Notes: generated by a model not told the origin, from the letters alone. A DNA stretch of 64,000 bases from Spirochaetota bacterium (GCA_026415295.1 JAOAHJ010000008.1:50365-114364); one strand, 5' to 3'. Shown: positions 38,291 to 47,911, numbered from the stretch's first letter. Numbers and translations are program-made.

Positions 38291-39320
38291 TCTGGTACAT
38301 CTTAAAAAACCTTCCTTAAAGAGAGATGATTTTTTATCAGTATTAGATGCATTAATTGAAAAGAAGATTTATCCTGGTGAATTATATAATAAGATAGTTT
38401 CTTATATTAATGAAAAATTTGGATTAAAATATTTTTCTCTTTTGCCTTCTAGATGGGTTGCTATAAAACTATTTTTACAATATGAAAATATAAAAAGAAA
38501 TTATAAAAAGATATTTATTTCTAATAACTCTAATCCTTTTTATTACCAAATATTTAAAGAAGAAGGAATTGAAATAATTCCTTTAGATCTTAATGAGTAT
38601 TCATTAATCCCTAATATTGAAACTTTACTTAATGAAAATAAAGATAAATCATTATTAATATTAAGTTATCCTTATGGTTATCCTGTGGATTTTTCTCCCT
38701 TTGAATCTTTAGGTATAAATATTTTAGCTGATTTATCTGGTTCATTTGGTGTTAAATATAAGAATAAGTTGTTAGGAAAAAATTTTGATTATGTTTTATA
38801 TTCCTTTAATGATGAAGATATTATTACTTGTGGAGATGGTTGTCTTTTTTTAATTAATGAAGAAAAAAAATTTATTGAATATTTTAAATTAATTAATGAA
38901 TTTAATTTAAAATTATCAGATTATAATTGTGCTTTATTACTTTCCCAAATGGAGAAAATAGATAAGATTATAAAATCAAGAATGAAATTATTTGAATTTT
39001 ATAAAAGCAAGATTAAGAATAGTGAAAAAATAGAAGTTCAATTTGATAATTTATATGACGAAGAGAATTATCCAAACTATAACCAATTTATAATACATTA
39101 TAAAACTGGTTATGAAAACATTAACTTTTTGGCAAAAAATTTTAATATTGAAATTGAGCCTTTAATTAAAAAACCTATATCTTTTGTTTTGAATAATTCA
39201 AAGAATTGTCCAAATTCTTTAAAATTTTCATCTGAATATTTTAAAATTCCATTTTATCCTTTAATTGATGAAAAAGCTCTTGAAAGAGTTTCATTATTTT
39301 TGAATAAAATTAGTGAATAA
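38280..39320 (+). CDS. DegT/DnrJ/EryC1-like protein lacking the PLP lysine
   Basis: A 346-residue protein of the sugar aminotransferase fold (PLP fold type I). The segment ILADLSGSFGVKYKNKLLG retains the strand bearing the cofactor Asp. The next block, SFNDEDIITCGDGC, aligns without gaps to the family pattern SFHPxKIITTGEGG and puts Asp where the Schiff-base Lys should be. It therefore cannot act as an ordinary aminotransferase. AAGGAGG at 38268-38274 is five bases from TTG 38280, which is chosen over the TTG at 38262. It overlaps the preceding gene by 11 bases, implying translational coupling. Confidence 0.75.
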   Translation: MNSDLVHLKKPSLKRDDFLSVLDALIEKKIYPGELYNKIVSYINEKFGLKYFSLLPSRWVAIKLFLQYENIKRNYKKIFISNNSNPFYYQIFKEEGIEIIPLDLNEYSLIPNIETLLNENKDKSLLILSYPYGYPVDFSPFESLGINILADLSGSFGVKYKNKLLGKNFDYVLYSFNDEDIITCGDGCLFLINEEKKFIEYFKLINEFNLKLSDYNCALLLSQMEKIDKIIKSRMKLFEFYKSKIKNSEKIEVQFDNLYDEENYPNYNQFIIHYKTGYENINFLAKNFNIEIEPLIKKPISFVLNNSKNCPNSLKFSSEYFKIPFYPLIDEKALERVSLFLNKISE

Positions 39321-39476
39321 TGGAATATTGATAAATAAAATTAATAATTTATAGTTTAGTAATTGAAATAATTCTTATAACGCTATATATTAGAAATTAT
39401 TATAAAACAATAATAAAGAAATGATAATTAAAAACTTTAAAAATCAAAATATACTAAAAATTAAGAGGAAATAATT

Positions 39477-39827
39477 ATGGCTTATGTTATAGAAAGAAGA
39501 AATGATATAATTTATATAGCAATAGAAGATAGGGTTTCTATTTCCGAGTCTGAAATGCTAGAGAGAGAAATAAAAGATAAAATTAGTGAAAATGAAAAAT
39601 ATTTTATTATAAATCTTTCGAAAGCTACTTATTTATCTTCAGGTTTTATAAGACTCCTATATTCTACTTATAAATATTTAAATGAAAGGAAAGGTGTACT
39701 AATCCTTTCAAGTTTATCTGAAGATATAAATAGGTTATTTTCAATTATGGAACTTAATAGTGTTTTCATTATTAAAAATAGTGATGAAGAATGTTTAAAT
39801 TACTTAAATGAAATTTTGAATAAATAA
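39477..39827 (+). CDS. STAS-domain protein (anti-sigma factor antagonist-like)
   Basis: A 116-residue single STAS domain (MAYVIERRNDIIYIAI at the start, FIINLSKATYLSSGFIRLLY in the middle). The Ser before Gly in LSSG is where family members are phosphorylated by a partner kinase. The VDxSG start of that motif is altered to NLSKA. No kinase or phosphatase gene lies next to it. AGAGG precedes the ATG. It probably takes part in partner switching or stressosome-like signalling; the partner is unknown. Confidence 0.8.
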   Translation: MAYVIERRNDIIYIAIEDRVSISESEMLEREIKDKISENEKYFIINLSKATYLSSGFIRLLYSTYKYLNERKGVLILSSLSEDINRLFSIMELNSVFIIKNSDEECLNYLNEILNK

Positions 39828-39935
39828 AGTTTTATATAGAAAAAAATAATTATTTGATCAAAAAAAAAGTTATTATTAAAAAAATTTAATAAAAATATTT
39901 AATTTAATTTTCAAAATGATAATAGAGTAAATATT

Positions 39936-40856
39936 ATGGGCACAGATAAGTTTTTTACTATTTTTTATTTTAATAATCAAGTAGCAAAGATGGAACTTGA
40001 AATTTTACTAAAAGATCTTCTTAATAAGAATAAAAAAGCTGCATTAGTAAAGGTTAATAGAAGCAATGATGGTTTTTTCATTGAAGAAATAAAAGTAAAC
40101 GGTTTGAATAGAATTATTACGAATGATTTTGAAAATAATATTGATAAAATTCTAAAAAATACAGACTTCGTTTTTTCAATAGGTGGGGATGGTACTTTAT
40201 TATTTGTTTCTTCTATTATATATAAATACTCTTTACCTCTTGCTGGAATATATATGGGGACTCTTGGATTTCTTACTTGGTTTGATAAAGAAGATATTCC
40301 TCAACTTGTGAATAATTTAGTCAAAGGGAACTATAAAGTGGAAGAAAGAATCATGCTTGATGTTTCAAGAGTTTATACTGATCCTGGAGACGAAGAAGAA
40401 ATCATTAATGAATTTGTTTGTATGAATGAAGTTTCTCTATCAAAATATCATCTTGCAACACCGCTTGATGTATATATATATGTAGATAATGAATTTCTTT
40501 CTAAATTTAAAGGAGATGGAATAATAGTTTCTACTCCAAATGGTTCAACAGGCTACTCTTTGTCAGCTGGAGGTCCAATTATATGTCCAGGTTTGAGCTC
40601 AATTATAATAACTCCAATAGCTCCACATTCATTTACAATGAAACCTATTATAATTAGAGATTATCATGAAATTCAAATATATTTTAAAAGAGTGGATAAA
40701 GCTTATCTTACGTGTGATGGCCAAAGAGGAACTATAGTTTATTCTGGGGATAAAATAAAAGTTTCTAAATCAAAATACACTATTAATTTAATTAAAAAAG
40801 AAGGTTTATCGTTTTTTAAGATAATTACTTCAAAATTAAATTGGGGTGGAATATGA
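39936..40856 (+). CDS. nadK: NAD kinase
   Basis: Phosphorylates NAD to NADP. The 306-residue chain has the catalytic SIGGDGTLLFV (about 81-91), the GTLGFLTWFD block, NEVSLSK, and the diagnostic TPNGSTGYSLSAGGPI. An N-terminal 45-residue segment precedes the core, normal for bacterial NadK. Its stop overlaps the recN start (ATGA), so the pair is translationally coupled. nadK-recN adjacency recurs in many bacteria. A weak AGAG precedes the ATG. Confidence 0.95.
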   Translation: MGTDKFFTIFYFNNQVAKMELEILLKDLLNKNKKAALVKVNRSNDGFFIEEIKVNGLNRIITNDFENNIDKILKNTDFVFSIGGDGTLLFVSSIIYKYSLPLAGIYMGTLGFLTWFDKEDIPQLVNNLVKGNYKVEERIMLDVSRVYTDPGDEEEIINEFVCMNEVSLSKYHLATPLDVYIYVDNEFLSKFKGDGIIVSTPNGSTGYSLSAGGPIICPGLSSIIITPIAPHSFTMKPIIIRDYHEIQIYFKRVDKAYLTCDGQRGTIVYSGDKIKVSKSKYTINLIKKEGLSFFKIITSKLNWGGI

Positions 40857-42562
40857 TTGGTTCTCTTATAATAAAAAATTATGCTTTAATTGAAAATTTA
40901 AATATAAATTTTAAAAAAGGATTCAATGTTATTACTGGTGAAACTGGTGCAGGAAAATCAATTATAATAGATGCTCTTTCTTTATTATTTGGTGAAAATT
41001 TAGATGTTACTTTTATAAAGGATCTTAGTAGAATGGTCTACATTGAAGCTGAATTTTTTATTAATAATTTGGAGCTATTAAATATATTAAAAGAAAATGG
41101 CATAGAAGAATCGGATGAAAAAAAATATATAATAAAGAGAATTTATGAACCTCAAACAAGAAAAAATATTTATAAAATAAATGATATAAGTGTTACAAAG
41201 GAGCTTCTTAAAGAGGTTACAAATAATTTAGTTGATTTAATAGGCCAACATGAACATCAAAATTTACTAAATGTTAAGAACCATATATTCTTACTTGATT
41301 CATTTGCAAAAATTGAAAATGAAGTATCAGAATTTAAATTATTATTTAATAATTATAAAATAAAGAATGAAAAGTATAATAATCTTCTAAATAAAAAAGA
41401 AGAACAAAAAAGGAGAAGGGATTACCTTGAGTTTGCAATAAATGAAATAGAGAATTCTAAACTTTCTCTTGAAGATGAAAATATTTATCAAAAAAGAAAG
41501 GAAATTTCAAATATTGAAAAAATTGCAAATATATTATCTGAACTTCATGATCTTATTTCAGGTGAAGATGCTTTTCTATCTAAGTTTGGTAAAATAAGAA
41601 AAAATATAAATAGTTATTCTAACCTTAGTGAAGAATTAAAATTAATAAATGATCTTTATGAAGAGTCTTATATAAGACTTGAAGAGTTAAGTGAGAGTTG
41701 TATTGCTTATCTTGAAAAAATTGATTATTCTGAAAATTATGTAAAAAAACTTGATGAAAGAATTGATATCATTGAAAAATTAAAAATTAAATATGGCAAG
41801 ACGATTGAAGAAGTTTTGAAATTTAAAGAAAATTCTATAAAAGAGTTAGAAGAGATAACAAATATAGATGAGGAAATAGAAATATTGAAAAAAGATATTG
41901 ATACAATTAAAAATGAGTTAATAAATTTAGCTAAGTCTATATCTGCTAAAAGAAGGGTATGGGCTAAAAATCTTGAAGTTTCTATTGAAAATTATCTTGA
42001 AAAAATTGGTATGTCAAAAACTAAATTTTCTGTATATATTTATTATCAAGAAGATCAAGAAGGATTAGTAGAGATTGATAAAAAAAGATATAAAATACAT
42101 GAAAATGGTCTTGATTATGTTGAGTTTTGTATTTCTACAAATATAGGAGAACAACTTAAACCTTTAAGAAAAATAGCATCTGGAGGCGAACTTTCGAGAA
42201 TAATGCTTGCTATTAAACTCTCTCTCTCTAATGTAGATAAAATTTCAACTTTCATTTTTGATGAAATAGATGTAGGTATAGGAGGTGAAACAGCAAATTT
42301 AATTGGTAAGCAAATTAAGGAGCTTTCTGAAAAGAAACAGATAATATGTATAACTCATTTGCCTCAAATTGCAAGATTCGCCGATAATCACTTTTTTGTA
42401 GAAAAAAAAGTTGAAGATAATAAAACAAATATTTATGTATATGAGCTTGAAGGAGAGTCTAAAATCAATGAAATCGCAAGAATGTTGTCAGGAACTGGTT
42501 CACCCAAAGAAGCTTATGAACATGCAAAATCTCTTATTATAGAAGCTCAAAAAAATAGATAA
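40853..42562 (+). CDS. recN: DNA repair protein RecN
   Basis: SMC-like ATPase acting early in double-strand break repair. The Walker A GETGAGKS lies at about 28-35 and is followed by DALSLLFGE. The central coiled coils span about 150-365. The C-terminal ABC half has the signature ASGGELSRIMLAIKLSL and Walker B FIFDEIDVGIGGETAN, then ICITHLPQIARFAD. It has 569 residues. The frame reaches a TTG at 40841, but GGGGTGGA (40843-40850) is the SD, so the ATG at 40853 is the start, in an ATGA overlap with nadK. Confidence 0.96.
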   Translation: MIGSLIIKNYALIENLNINFKKGFNVITGETGAGKSIIIDALSLLFGENLDVTFIKDLSRMVYIEAEFFINNLELLNILKENGIEESDEKKYIIKRIYEPQTRKNIYKINDISVTKELLKEVTNNLVDLIGQHEHQNLLNVKNHIFLLDSFAKIENEVSEFKLLFNNYKIKNEKYNNLLNKKEEQKRRRDYLEFAINEIENSKLSLEDENIYQKRKEISNIEKIANILSELHDLISGEDAFLSKFGKIRKNINSYSNLSEELKLINDLYEESYIRLEELSESCIAYLEKIDYSENYVKKLDERIDIIEKLKIKYGKTIEEVLKFKENSIKELEEITNIDEEIEILKKDIDTIKNELINLAKSISAKRRVWAKNLEVSIENYLEKIGMSKTKFSVYIYYQEDQEGLVEIDKKRYKIHENGLDYVEFCISTNIGEQLKPLRKIASGGELSRIMLAIKLSLSNVDKISTFIFDEIDVGIGGETANLIGKQIKELSEKKQIICITHLPQIARFADNHFFVEKKVEDNKTNIYVYELEGESKINEIARMLSGTGSPKEAYEHAKSLIIEAQKNR

Positions 42563-42587
42563 TTAAAAAAAATAGTATGGAGAAAAA

Positions 42588-43253
42588 ATGAATAAAATTT
42601 TTAATAAAAAAAAATTATTTTTTAATTTATTATTTTTAATTTCTATTTTATGTTTTTTTAGTTTATTAAAATTTTATATTAATGGTGCTGAAGATGCAAA
42701 AAATTTATTTTTTAATCTTATTAAATCAATGGAAAAAATGCTACCGAATAAATTTACTTCTAAATTGATTACCAATATTTTTGATCAAGATATAAACACA
42801 ATGCCAGATTCATTTTTTATAAATAAAAAAAATGTATATTTTACTATTAATTATGAAAAAGGGAAGGATATAAGAATAGATGCTGTTAATATAAAAGATG
42901 AATATAAATCATTTTTTATCTCAAAATTATCTAATGAATATTTTTTTATTTTTCTTAAAGATAGTAAATATATAATTGATAGTTTTAGTGAATATAATAT
43001 TGATTTGATTAATGAAAAAGATAATAAATGTTTTTATATTTATCAAGAATATAATGATTTTAAATATAATATTTATTTTGATAAAAATAATATATTTTCG
43101 GAGCTCCTATTAAAAATATCAGACAAAGATTTTCTAAAAGCTAATTTTTATTACAAATTAAGAGATAAATTATTAATCCCAGAAAAAATTGATATATATT
43201 TGTTTGAAACAAAAGAAAAGATTTTTTTTAAATTTGAAAATTTAAAATATTAG
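42588..43253 (+). CDS. Exported protein of unknown function
   Basis: A 221-residue protein with a hydrophobic N-terminal segment (about 10-30) and a Lys-rich start, so it is exported or anchored. The mature part is Phe/Tyr/Lys-rich with beta-strand alternation (NVYFTINYEKGKDIRIDAV, CFYIYQEYNDFKYNIYFD). The pattern is loosely like LolA-type lipoprotein carriers, but no signature is found. It lies 25 bases after recN with TGGAG before the ATG and may share that transcript. I do not recognise a family. Confidence 0.6.
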   Translation: MNKIFNKKKLFFNLLFLISILCFFSLLKFYINGAEDAKNLFFNLIKSMEKMLPNKFTSKLITNIFDQDINTMPDSFFINKKNVYFTINYEKGKDIRIDAVNIKDEYKSFFISKLSNEYFFIFLKDSKYIIDSFSEYNIDLINEKDNKCFYIYQEYNDFKYNIYFDKNNIFSELLLKISDKDFLKANFYYKLRDKLLIPEKIDIYLFETKEKIFFKFENLKY

Positions 43254-43435
43254 AAAAGTAATTTTAAATTAATCATAAATAAATAAAGAAAAAAAGATTA
43301 AAGGATATTTTTATTTTATAAAAAGCAAATTTAATTAATATAAAATAATTTATTTTTTATTTATTCGATAATAGAATAGGGGATATGTAGATTTTGATTT
43401 AGTTAAAAAATTTTATTTATTGAAGGGGAATATTT

Positions 43436-44236
43436 ATGCCAGTTTCAGAGGATAAAAAAAAGCTATTTATTGCAAAATCAAAGGAATTTAAGGAGATAAT
43501 AAATAAAATAGAAGCAGATATTTCAAATTTCTTGAGCCAAAAAGATCAAGCTTCAGAAGAAGAAAAACCCTATTTTGAATTTAAAATAATTGATCTTTAT
43601 ATGAATCAAATTACCCAATACATAGGCATAAATGATCTTGCTCAAAGTATAATGGGTATAAAACATGAAGATTCTCTTGATGAAGCAAGAAAGTTAATAT
43701 ACAAAATATTTGTAGCAATTGAAAAATTGGTCACACCTGTAATTGATGTTTCACTTGCAGATGTTGATAAAGAACAGCAAAAATTTGTTCACTTCACTGA
43801 TGCTGAAAGATTTAACCTTGTACAAAGATTATTTTTTCTTATAGAAAAACTTGAAGAAGGATATGGACAAAATTCTAAATGGAAGCTTTCTTTTGTTGAG
43901 ATGAAAGGAAGGGCTGCGATTTGTGCAAGAAATTTGTTAGATTATAGAGCATTAAAATCAAAAAGTGATCCAAGAATTGAAGGTTATCTTGAAAGAAAAA
44001 AGTTAAGAGATCTTGTAGAAAATTCCCTTATCGATGCTGCTTCAGAATATAGAAAGAAATATGAAATAGCAGGACAATCTATGGAGGATATGAAAAAAGC
44101 TATAGATTTATTAAGGGCCGTAGGAAGGTTATATATATTAGAAAATAATACTAAAGCACTTGAAAAAGTAAAAAAAACAATTAATTTATGGAAAGATAAG
44201 CTTGAAAGTGACATAAAGAAAAAAAGTGGAAAATAA
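43436..44236 (+). CDS. Helical protein of unknown function
   Basis: A 266-residue soluble, mostly helical protein with no signal peptide. Its composition is more balanced than its neighbours, and it has many Ala/Leu/Arg residues (SFVEMKGRAAICARNLLDYRA, YLERKKLRDLVENSLIDAAS). That suggests a conserved, well-expressed protein. A strong GAAGGGG precedes the ATG. Its 3' end overlaps the DEDD nuclease-like gene by 11 bases. I do not recognise the family; the coupling suggests a role with that nuclease or in nucleic-acid metabolism. Confidence 0.7.
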   Translation: MPVSEDKKKLFIAKSKEFKEIINKIEADISNFLSQKDQASEEEKPYFEFKIIDLYMNQITQYIGINDLAQSIMGIKHEDSLDEARKLIYKIFVAIEKLVTPVIDVSLADVDKEQQKFVHFTDAERFNLVQRLFFLIEKLEEGYGQNSKWKLSFVEMKGRAAICARNLLDYRALKSKSDPRIEGYLERKKLRDLVENSLIDAASEYRKKYEIAGQSMEDMKKAIDLLRAVGRLYILENNTKALEKVKKTINLWKDKLESDIKKKSGK

Positions 44237-45416
44237 AAATATTTTTGAAGAAAGTTTAAAGAAAGAAGATTACTTTATTTTTAAAAAAAAAATATTTATT
44301 ATTAATAAAGAGATAAAATTCAATTTTTTTACAATTTATCTGGAAAATTATTTAATTGATAATAATCAAACGTTATCGCAAATTGAGAGCTATAAAACAT
44401 CTTTAGAAAATAAAAAAAATTTTGACAAAGAAAAAATTATTTTTATCGATCTAGAAACTAATGGTCTTTATGGTAGTGGGAATTTAGCTTTTTTATATGG
44501 ATTAGGATTTTTTTCTAATAATAATTTTAATATTTATCAAATTATTATAAAAGAATACTCTTCGGAAAAAAAATTACTTGATTATTTAACTGAATTTCTT
44601 GAGAAATTTGATATAATAATAACATACAATGGTGATAGATTTGATCTTGAAATATTAAAAACTAGAGCAATTCTTAATAGAAACAATAAATTAATTAATG
44701 TAATAGATAATAAATATAAAATCGATCTATATAGATTATTAAAAATAATTATAAATAAAAAATTATATAAAATTTATGGAAATTTTTCTTTATCGTTAAA
44801 AAATATTGAAAAAAATTTGCTTAAAATAGAGAGATTAAATGATATAGATGCATCAATTATTCCCGAATATTTTAAAATATTTATGAATACAGGTGACATA
44901 TCTTATATTAATAAGATATCTTTCCATAACTTTATTGATATTTATTCTATGAAAAAATTATTGTTTTTTATTGAAGAAAATTTTTTTAATGAGAAATATT
45001 TTGATTTATTTAATTTAGTAAATTATTTTATTAGAAAGAAAAATTTTGAAAAATCAATAAAAATATTAGAATTAATATATAAAAATAAATACTTTGATAA
45101 AATAAAATATTATTACTATTTAATCAAAATATATAAGAAAAAAAGACTATACAATGAAATAGATTCTTTATTTAGTTCAATACCATATAATTTAATTATA
45201 AATTATTTTCCCCTTCTCGATGAATTTATAAAATATTATGAGTGGATCAAAAAAGATTATTACAAAATTATTTCTTTATATAATAAAAGTATTCATTTAC
45301 TTAATTTAAATTTTGAACCTGAAAAAATTGACTTAATAAAAAAGAAGATTAAAAGAATAAATAATAAAATAGAAACTAATAATACAAAAAATAAAGAAGA
45401 TAAAAAATATTTTTAG
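44226..45416 (+). CDS. RNase H-like DEDD exonuclease domain protein (YprB-like) with helical tail
   Basis: A 396-residue protein. Residues about 70-240 carry the exonuclease pattern of the YprB RNase H-like family: IIFIDLETNGLYGSG (the DxE motif), IITYNGDRFDLEILK, and a C-terminal SFHNFIDIYSMKKL with His and Asp. The catalytic acids appear present, so a 3'-5' nuclease is plausible. After about 250 it becomes a Tyr/Lys-rich helical-repeat tail. It begins with GTG at 44226, overlapping the preceding gene, with no good SD, which implies coupled translation. The substrate is unknown. Confidence 0.75.
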   Translation: MENKNIFEESLKKEDYFIFKKKIFIINKEIKFNFFTIYLENYLIDNNQTLSQIESYKTSLENKKNFDKEKIIFIDLETNGLYGSGNLAFLYGLGFFSNNNFNIYQIIIKEYSSEKKLLDYLTEFLEKFDIIITYNGDRFDLEILKTRAILNRNNKLINVIDNKYKIDLYRLLKIIINKKLYKIYGNFSLSLKNIEKNLLKIERLNDIDASIIPEYFKIFMNTGDISYINKISFHNFIDIYSMKKLLFFIEENFFNEKYFDLFNLVNYFIRKKNFEKSIKILELIYKNKYFDKIKYYYYLIKIYKKKRLYNEIDSLFSSIPYNLIINYFPLLDEFIKYYEWIKKDYYKIISLYNKSIHLLNLNFEPEKIDLIKKKIKRINNKIETNNTKNKEDKKYF

Positions 45417-45422
45417 TTTATT

Positions 45423-46424
45423 ATGAAAAAAATAGAAATAGCAGTAGAAAATTTTGATTTCCTTTTTGGATTTGAGACTAAAAAATGTAAAAAATTTATA
45501 AAAAAATTAATATTTAATATTTTATTTTGTAATAATTTAGAAAATATTAAAATAGAAATTTTAAAAAATAAGGAAAAGTTGGGATTTGATTTATATAATT
45601 TTTTAAAATTTTTAATCTATTTTAAAGAAAAAGATATAAGCTCTGCAATAAATTTAGTAGATCAATATTTTACTTCAGAATATAATGAAGATTATTATTT
45701 TTCAATGATAATTTATCTTTATTTTTTAGGTATTAGACTTTATGATGAAATTATTTTTAGAGATGAGATAAAAAATACAATATTTCTTTCAATAAAATAT
45801 TACTTTGAAGGTCTTTATAAAGAGTCATATGAAAAATTGCTTATTTTAAAAAATAAGGAAAAGTATGCTACTCTTGTGGAAGTTTTAATTTTTTTAAATA
45901 TGATAAAATTAAAATTTTTTAATGAAGCAGAAAAAAAGATAAAGATTTTATATAAATCAAATAGAAAGAATCCATATTTTATATTTTTAATTTCTGAGCT
46001 ATTTGTTAAAATAGGTGAGTATTATAAAGCATATAAAATTTATAAAAGCAATATTTATTTAATAATAAATAATGAAAAATTAAGAAAGAATTTCCTTTTT
46101 ATTTCAAGAAAAATAAATAAAATGGATAAATATACTTATTTATTTTTAAATTATAATAATATAATAAAATTTACAGAGGAAGAAATATTTGAAATGGGTT
46201 TATTTTTTCATGAAAAAGGAGATTTGAAATTAGCTTGTGATTGCTATAAAAAAGTAAATCCTAAAAAGTTTCCTGTAAATAAAATGTTTGCAATAGTTGG
46301 ATTACAAACAAATAATTTTAAATTGTTTTCTGAAAGTATAGAAAATGAGAAGAATATAAGAGGGGAAGATTTTGAACTGGTAAAAATGAATAAACTGCTA
46401 TCCTATTCAGATATATGGAGTTAA
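45423..46424 (+). CDS. Helical-repeat protein of unknown function
   Basis: A 333-residue soluble protein made of Tyr/Phe/Lys-rich helices with TPR-like spacing (NPYFIFLISELFVKIGEYYKAY, GLFFHEKGDLKLACDCYKKV). It has no signal peptide and no enzymatic motif. It lies six bases after the nuclease-like gene and overlaps the ribosome binding site of the next, so it is the third member of a tight four-gene set from 43436. Its base composition is very AT-rich, so conservation may be weak. Confidence 0.65.
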   Translation: MKKIEIAVENFDFLFGFETKKCKKFIKKLIFNILFCNNLENIKIEILKNKEKLGFDLYNFLKFLIYFKEKDISSAINLVDQYFTSEYNEDYYFSMIIYLYFLGIRLYDEIIFRDEIKNTIFLSIKYYFEGLYKESYEKLLILKNKEKYATLVEVLIFLNMIKLKFFNEAEKKIKILYKSNRKNPYFIFLISELFVKIGEYYKAYKIYKSNIYLIINNEKLRKNFLFISRKINKMDKYTYLFLNYNNIIKFTEEEIFEMGLFFHEKGDLKLACDCYKKVNPKKFPVNKMFAIVGLQTNNFKLFSESIENEKNIRGEDFELVKMNKLLSYSDIWS

Positions 46425-46426
46425 AT

Positions 46427-46957
46427 ATGAATATTAATTATAAGAATGAAAATATTAAAGATATTTTTATTTATGAAATTAAAAATAAAAATGATGATAT
46501 AAATGAAAATATAAAAAAACTAGCATCATTGGTTCTAAATATAGAAGAAAAAAAGGAAGCTATTGATTTGATATTATATTTAATTGTGATTGCAATTAAT
46601 AATAAAAAATATAAGAAACTTAAATTTTTATATGGTTTATTGAATAAATTTGAAATAGAATTTTTTGTTGAATTTATTGATGATTTAAAAAATATTTTTA
46701 AATCTATTTTTGATAAAAGACTTTATTCAGAAATATTTTTAAAAGTTTTATCTAAGTATAGTCCGTTATGGTTATACAATTTTTTACAACAGAGAAAAGG
46801 TTTATGTGATAATCTATGTCTAAGTTATTTAGAATATTTAGAAAATGAAATAAAAAATTTTGAAAGTACTAAAAAGGAATTAGATGAAATTATATATTCA
46901 AATATAAAAAAAATTAATTTAAATTACATAGATTATGATTATTTCTCTTTTATTTAA
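46427..46957 (+). CDS. Small helical protein of unknown function
   Basis: A 176-residue, highly charged helical protein (ENIKKLASLVLNIEEKKEAIDL, KKYKKLKFLYGLLNKFEIEF). There is no signal peptide. The frame has an earlier ATG at 46415, but GGAG (46417-46420) six bases before 46427 marks the later ATG. The SD lies inside the end of the preceding gene. It is the last gene before the convergent speE. The family is not recognised. Confidence 0.65.
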   Translation: MNINYKNENIKDIFIYEIKNKNDDINENIKKLASLVLNIEEKKEAIDLILYLIVIAINNKKYKKLKFLYGLLNKFEIEFFVEFIDDLKNIFKSIFDKRLYSEIFLKVLSKYSPLWLYNFLQQRKGLCDNLCLSYLEYLENEIKNFESTKKELDEIIYSNIKKINLNYIDYDYFSFI

Positions 46958-47056
46958 TAAAATAAAATTTGTTTACAAAGTTAATTTACTTCAATTTTTA
47001 TAAATTATTAGTTTTAAAAATATAATTTTGAAAAGATAAATATTTTAATATTTTTT

Positions 47057-47911
47057 TTATATATTTAATTTTTTTTTCATAAATTCTGGAATAGCAAGTG
47101 CAGCGTAATGAATATCTTCATTGTAATACATTAAATTAAAATCTTTTATTTTTTCCTTTATTAGAATTTTATCAACTTCAAGTGGATTATATCTTTTAGA
47201 AGCCATTAATACAGTAAAATAACCAGTAGGGTACATAGGTTCAGGGAAGAAAACAAAATTAATATATTTATATATTGTTTTTAAAGTTTTGTAAACTCTC
47301 TTTTGCATATCATCATAAGAGGGATGATATGGAGGTTCACTCTGATATATGGAGATGCCATCTTCTGTTAAAGCATCATAGACAGATTGATAAAAGTCAC
47401 CACTAAAAAGATCTTTTGCAATAGTCTCAGGATCTGTAGAGTCAATAATTATTAAATCATAACAATTTTTTTTATTTTTTAAAAAAGCAAATCCATCGTC
47501 TATAATTAAGTTTGCTCTTTTGTCAGAAAGAGATTTAGTTAGGTGGGGGAGGTACTTTTGAGATAATTTCACAACCATTTCATCTATTTCGACCATATCA
47601 ACCTTTTCTACATTTTTATGTTTTAAAACATGAGTTAAAGTACCACAATCTCCCCCTCCTATAATTAAAACATTTCTTGGATTTTTATGAGTAAAAGCAG
47701 CAGGGTGAACAATCATTTCATGATAAAAAAATTCTTCTTTTTCTGTTAATTGAATAATATTATCCAGGGTAAAGAGAACTCCATAATCTTTAGTTTTATA
47801 AAAATCAATTTGTTGGTAAGGGGATTTAACTGATTCTAATATTTCATCAATTTCGTAAACCTTACCACAGTTATTACTAGGTGAAAGAAGTTCAAAATAT
47901 AATTTTTTCAT
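47057..47911 (-). CDS. speE: Spermidine synthase
   Basis: Aminopropyltransferase that joins decarboxylated SAM to putrescine. The 284-residue chain has the N-terminal beta domain, the YHEMIVHPAAFTHKNP block, VLIIGGGDCGTLTHVLKH, MVEIDEMVV, and the catalytic DLIIIDSTDPETIAKDLFS. The glycine-rich loop is GGGDCG where most relatives have GGGDGG or GGGDGA, a mild variation next to the dcSAM site. It follows speD by 67 bases on the same strand, forming the speD-speE operon. GGAG precedes the ATG. Confidence 0.93.
   Translation of the reverse strand: MKKLYFELLSPSNNCGKVYEIDEILESVKSPYQQIDFYKTKDYGVLFTLDNIIQLTEKEEFFYHEMIVHPAAFTHKNPRNVLIIGGGDCGTLTHVLKHKNVEKVDMVEIDEMVVKLSQKYLPHLTKSLSDKRANLIIDDGFAFLKNKKNCYDLIIIDSTDPETIAKDLFSGDFYQSVYDALTEDGISIYQSEPPYHPSYDDMQKRVYKTLKTIYKYINFVFFPEPMYPTGYFTVLMASKRYNPLEVDKILIKEKIKDFNLMYYNEDIHYAALAIPEFMKKKLNI

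Noticed and set aside
42380..42387. Exact GCCGATAA, the sigma-28 -10 consensus
   Set aside because: It lies inside recN coding sequence (the RFADN codons) with no -35 partner and no gene starting downstream on that strand.
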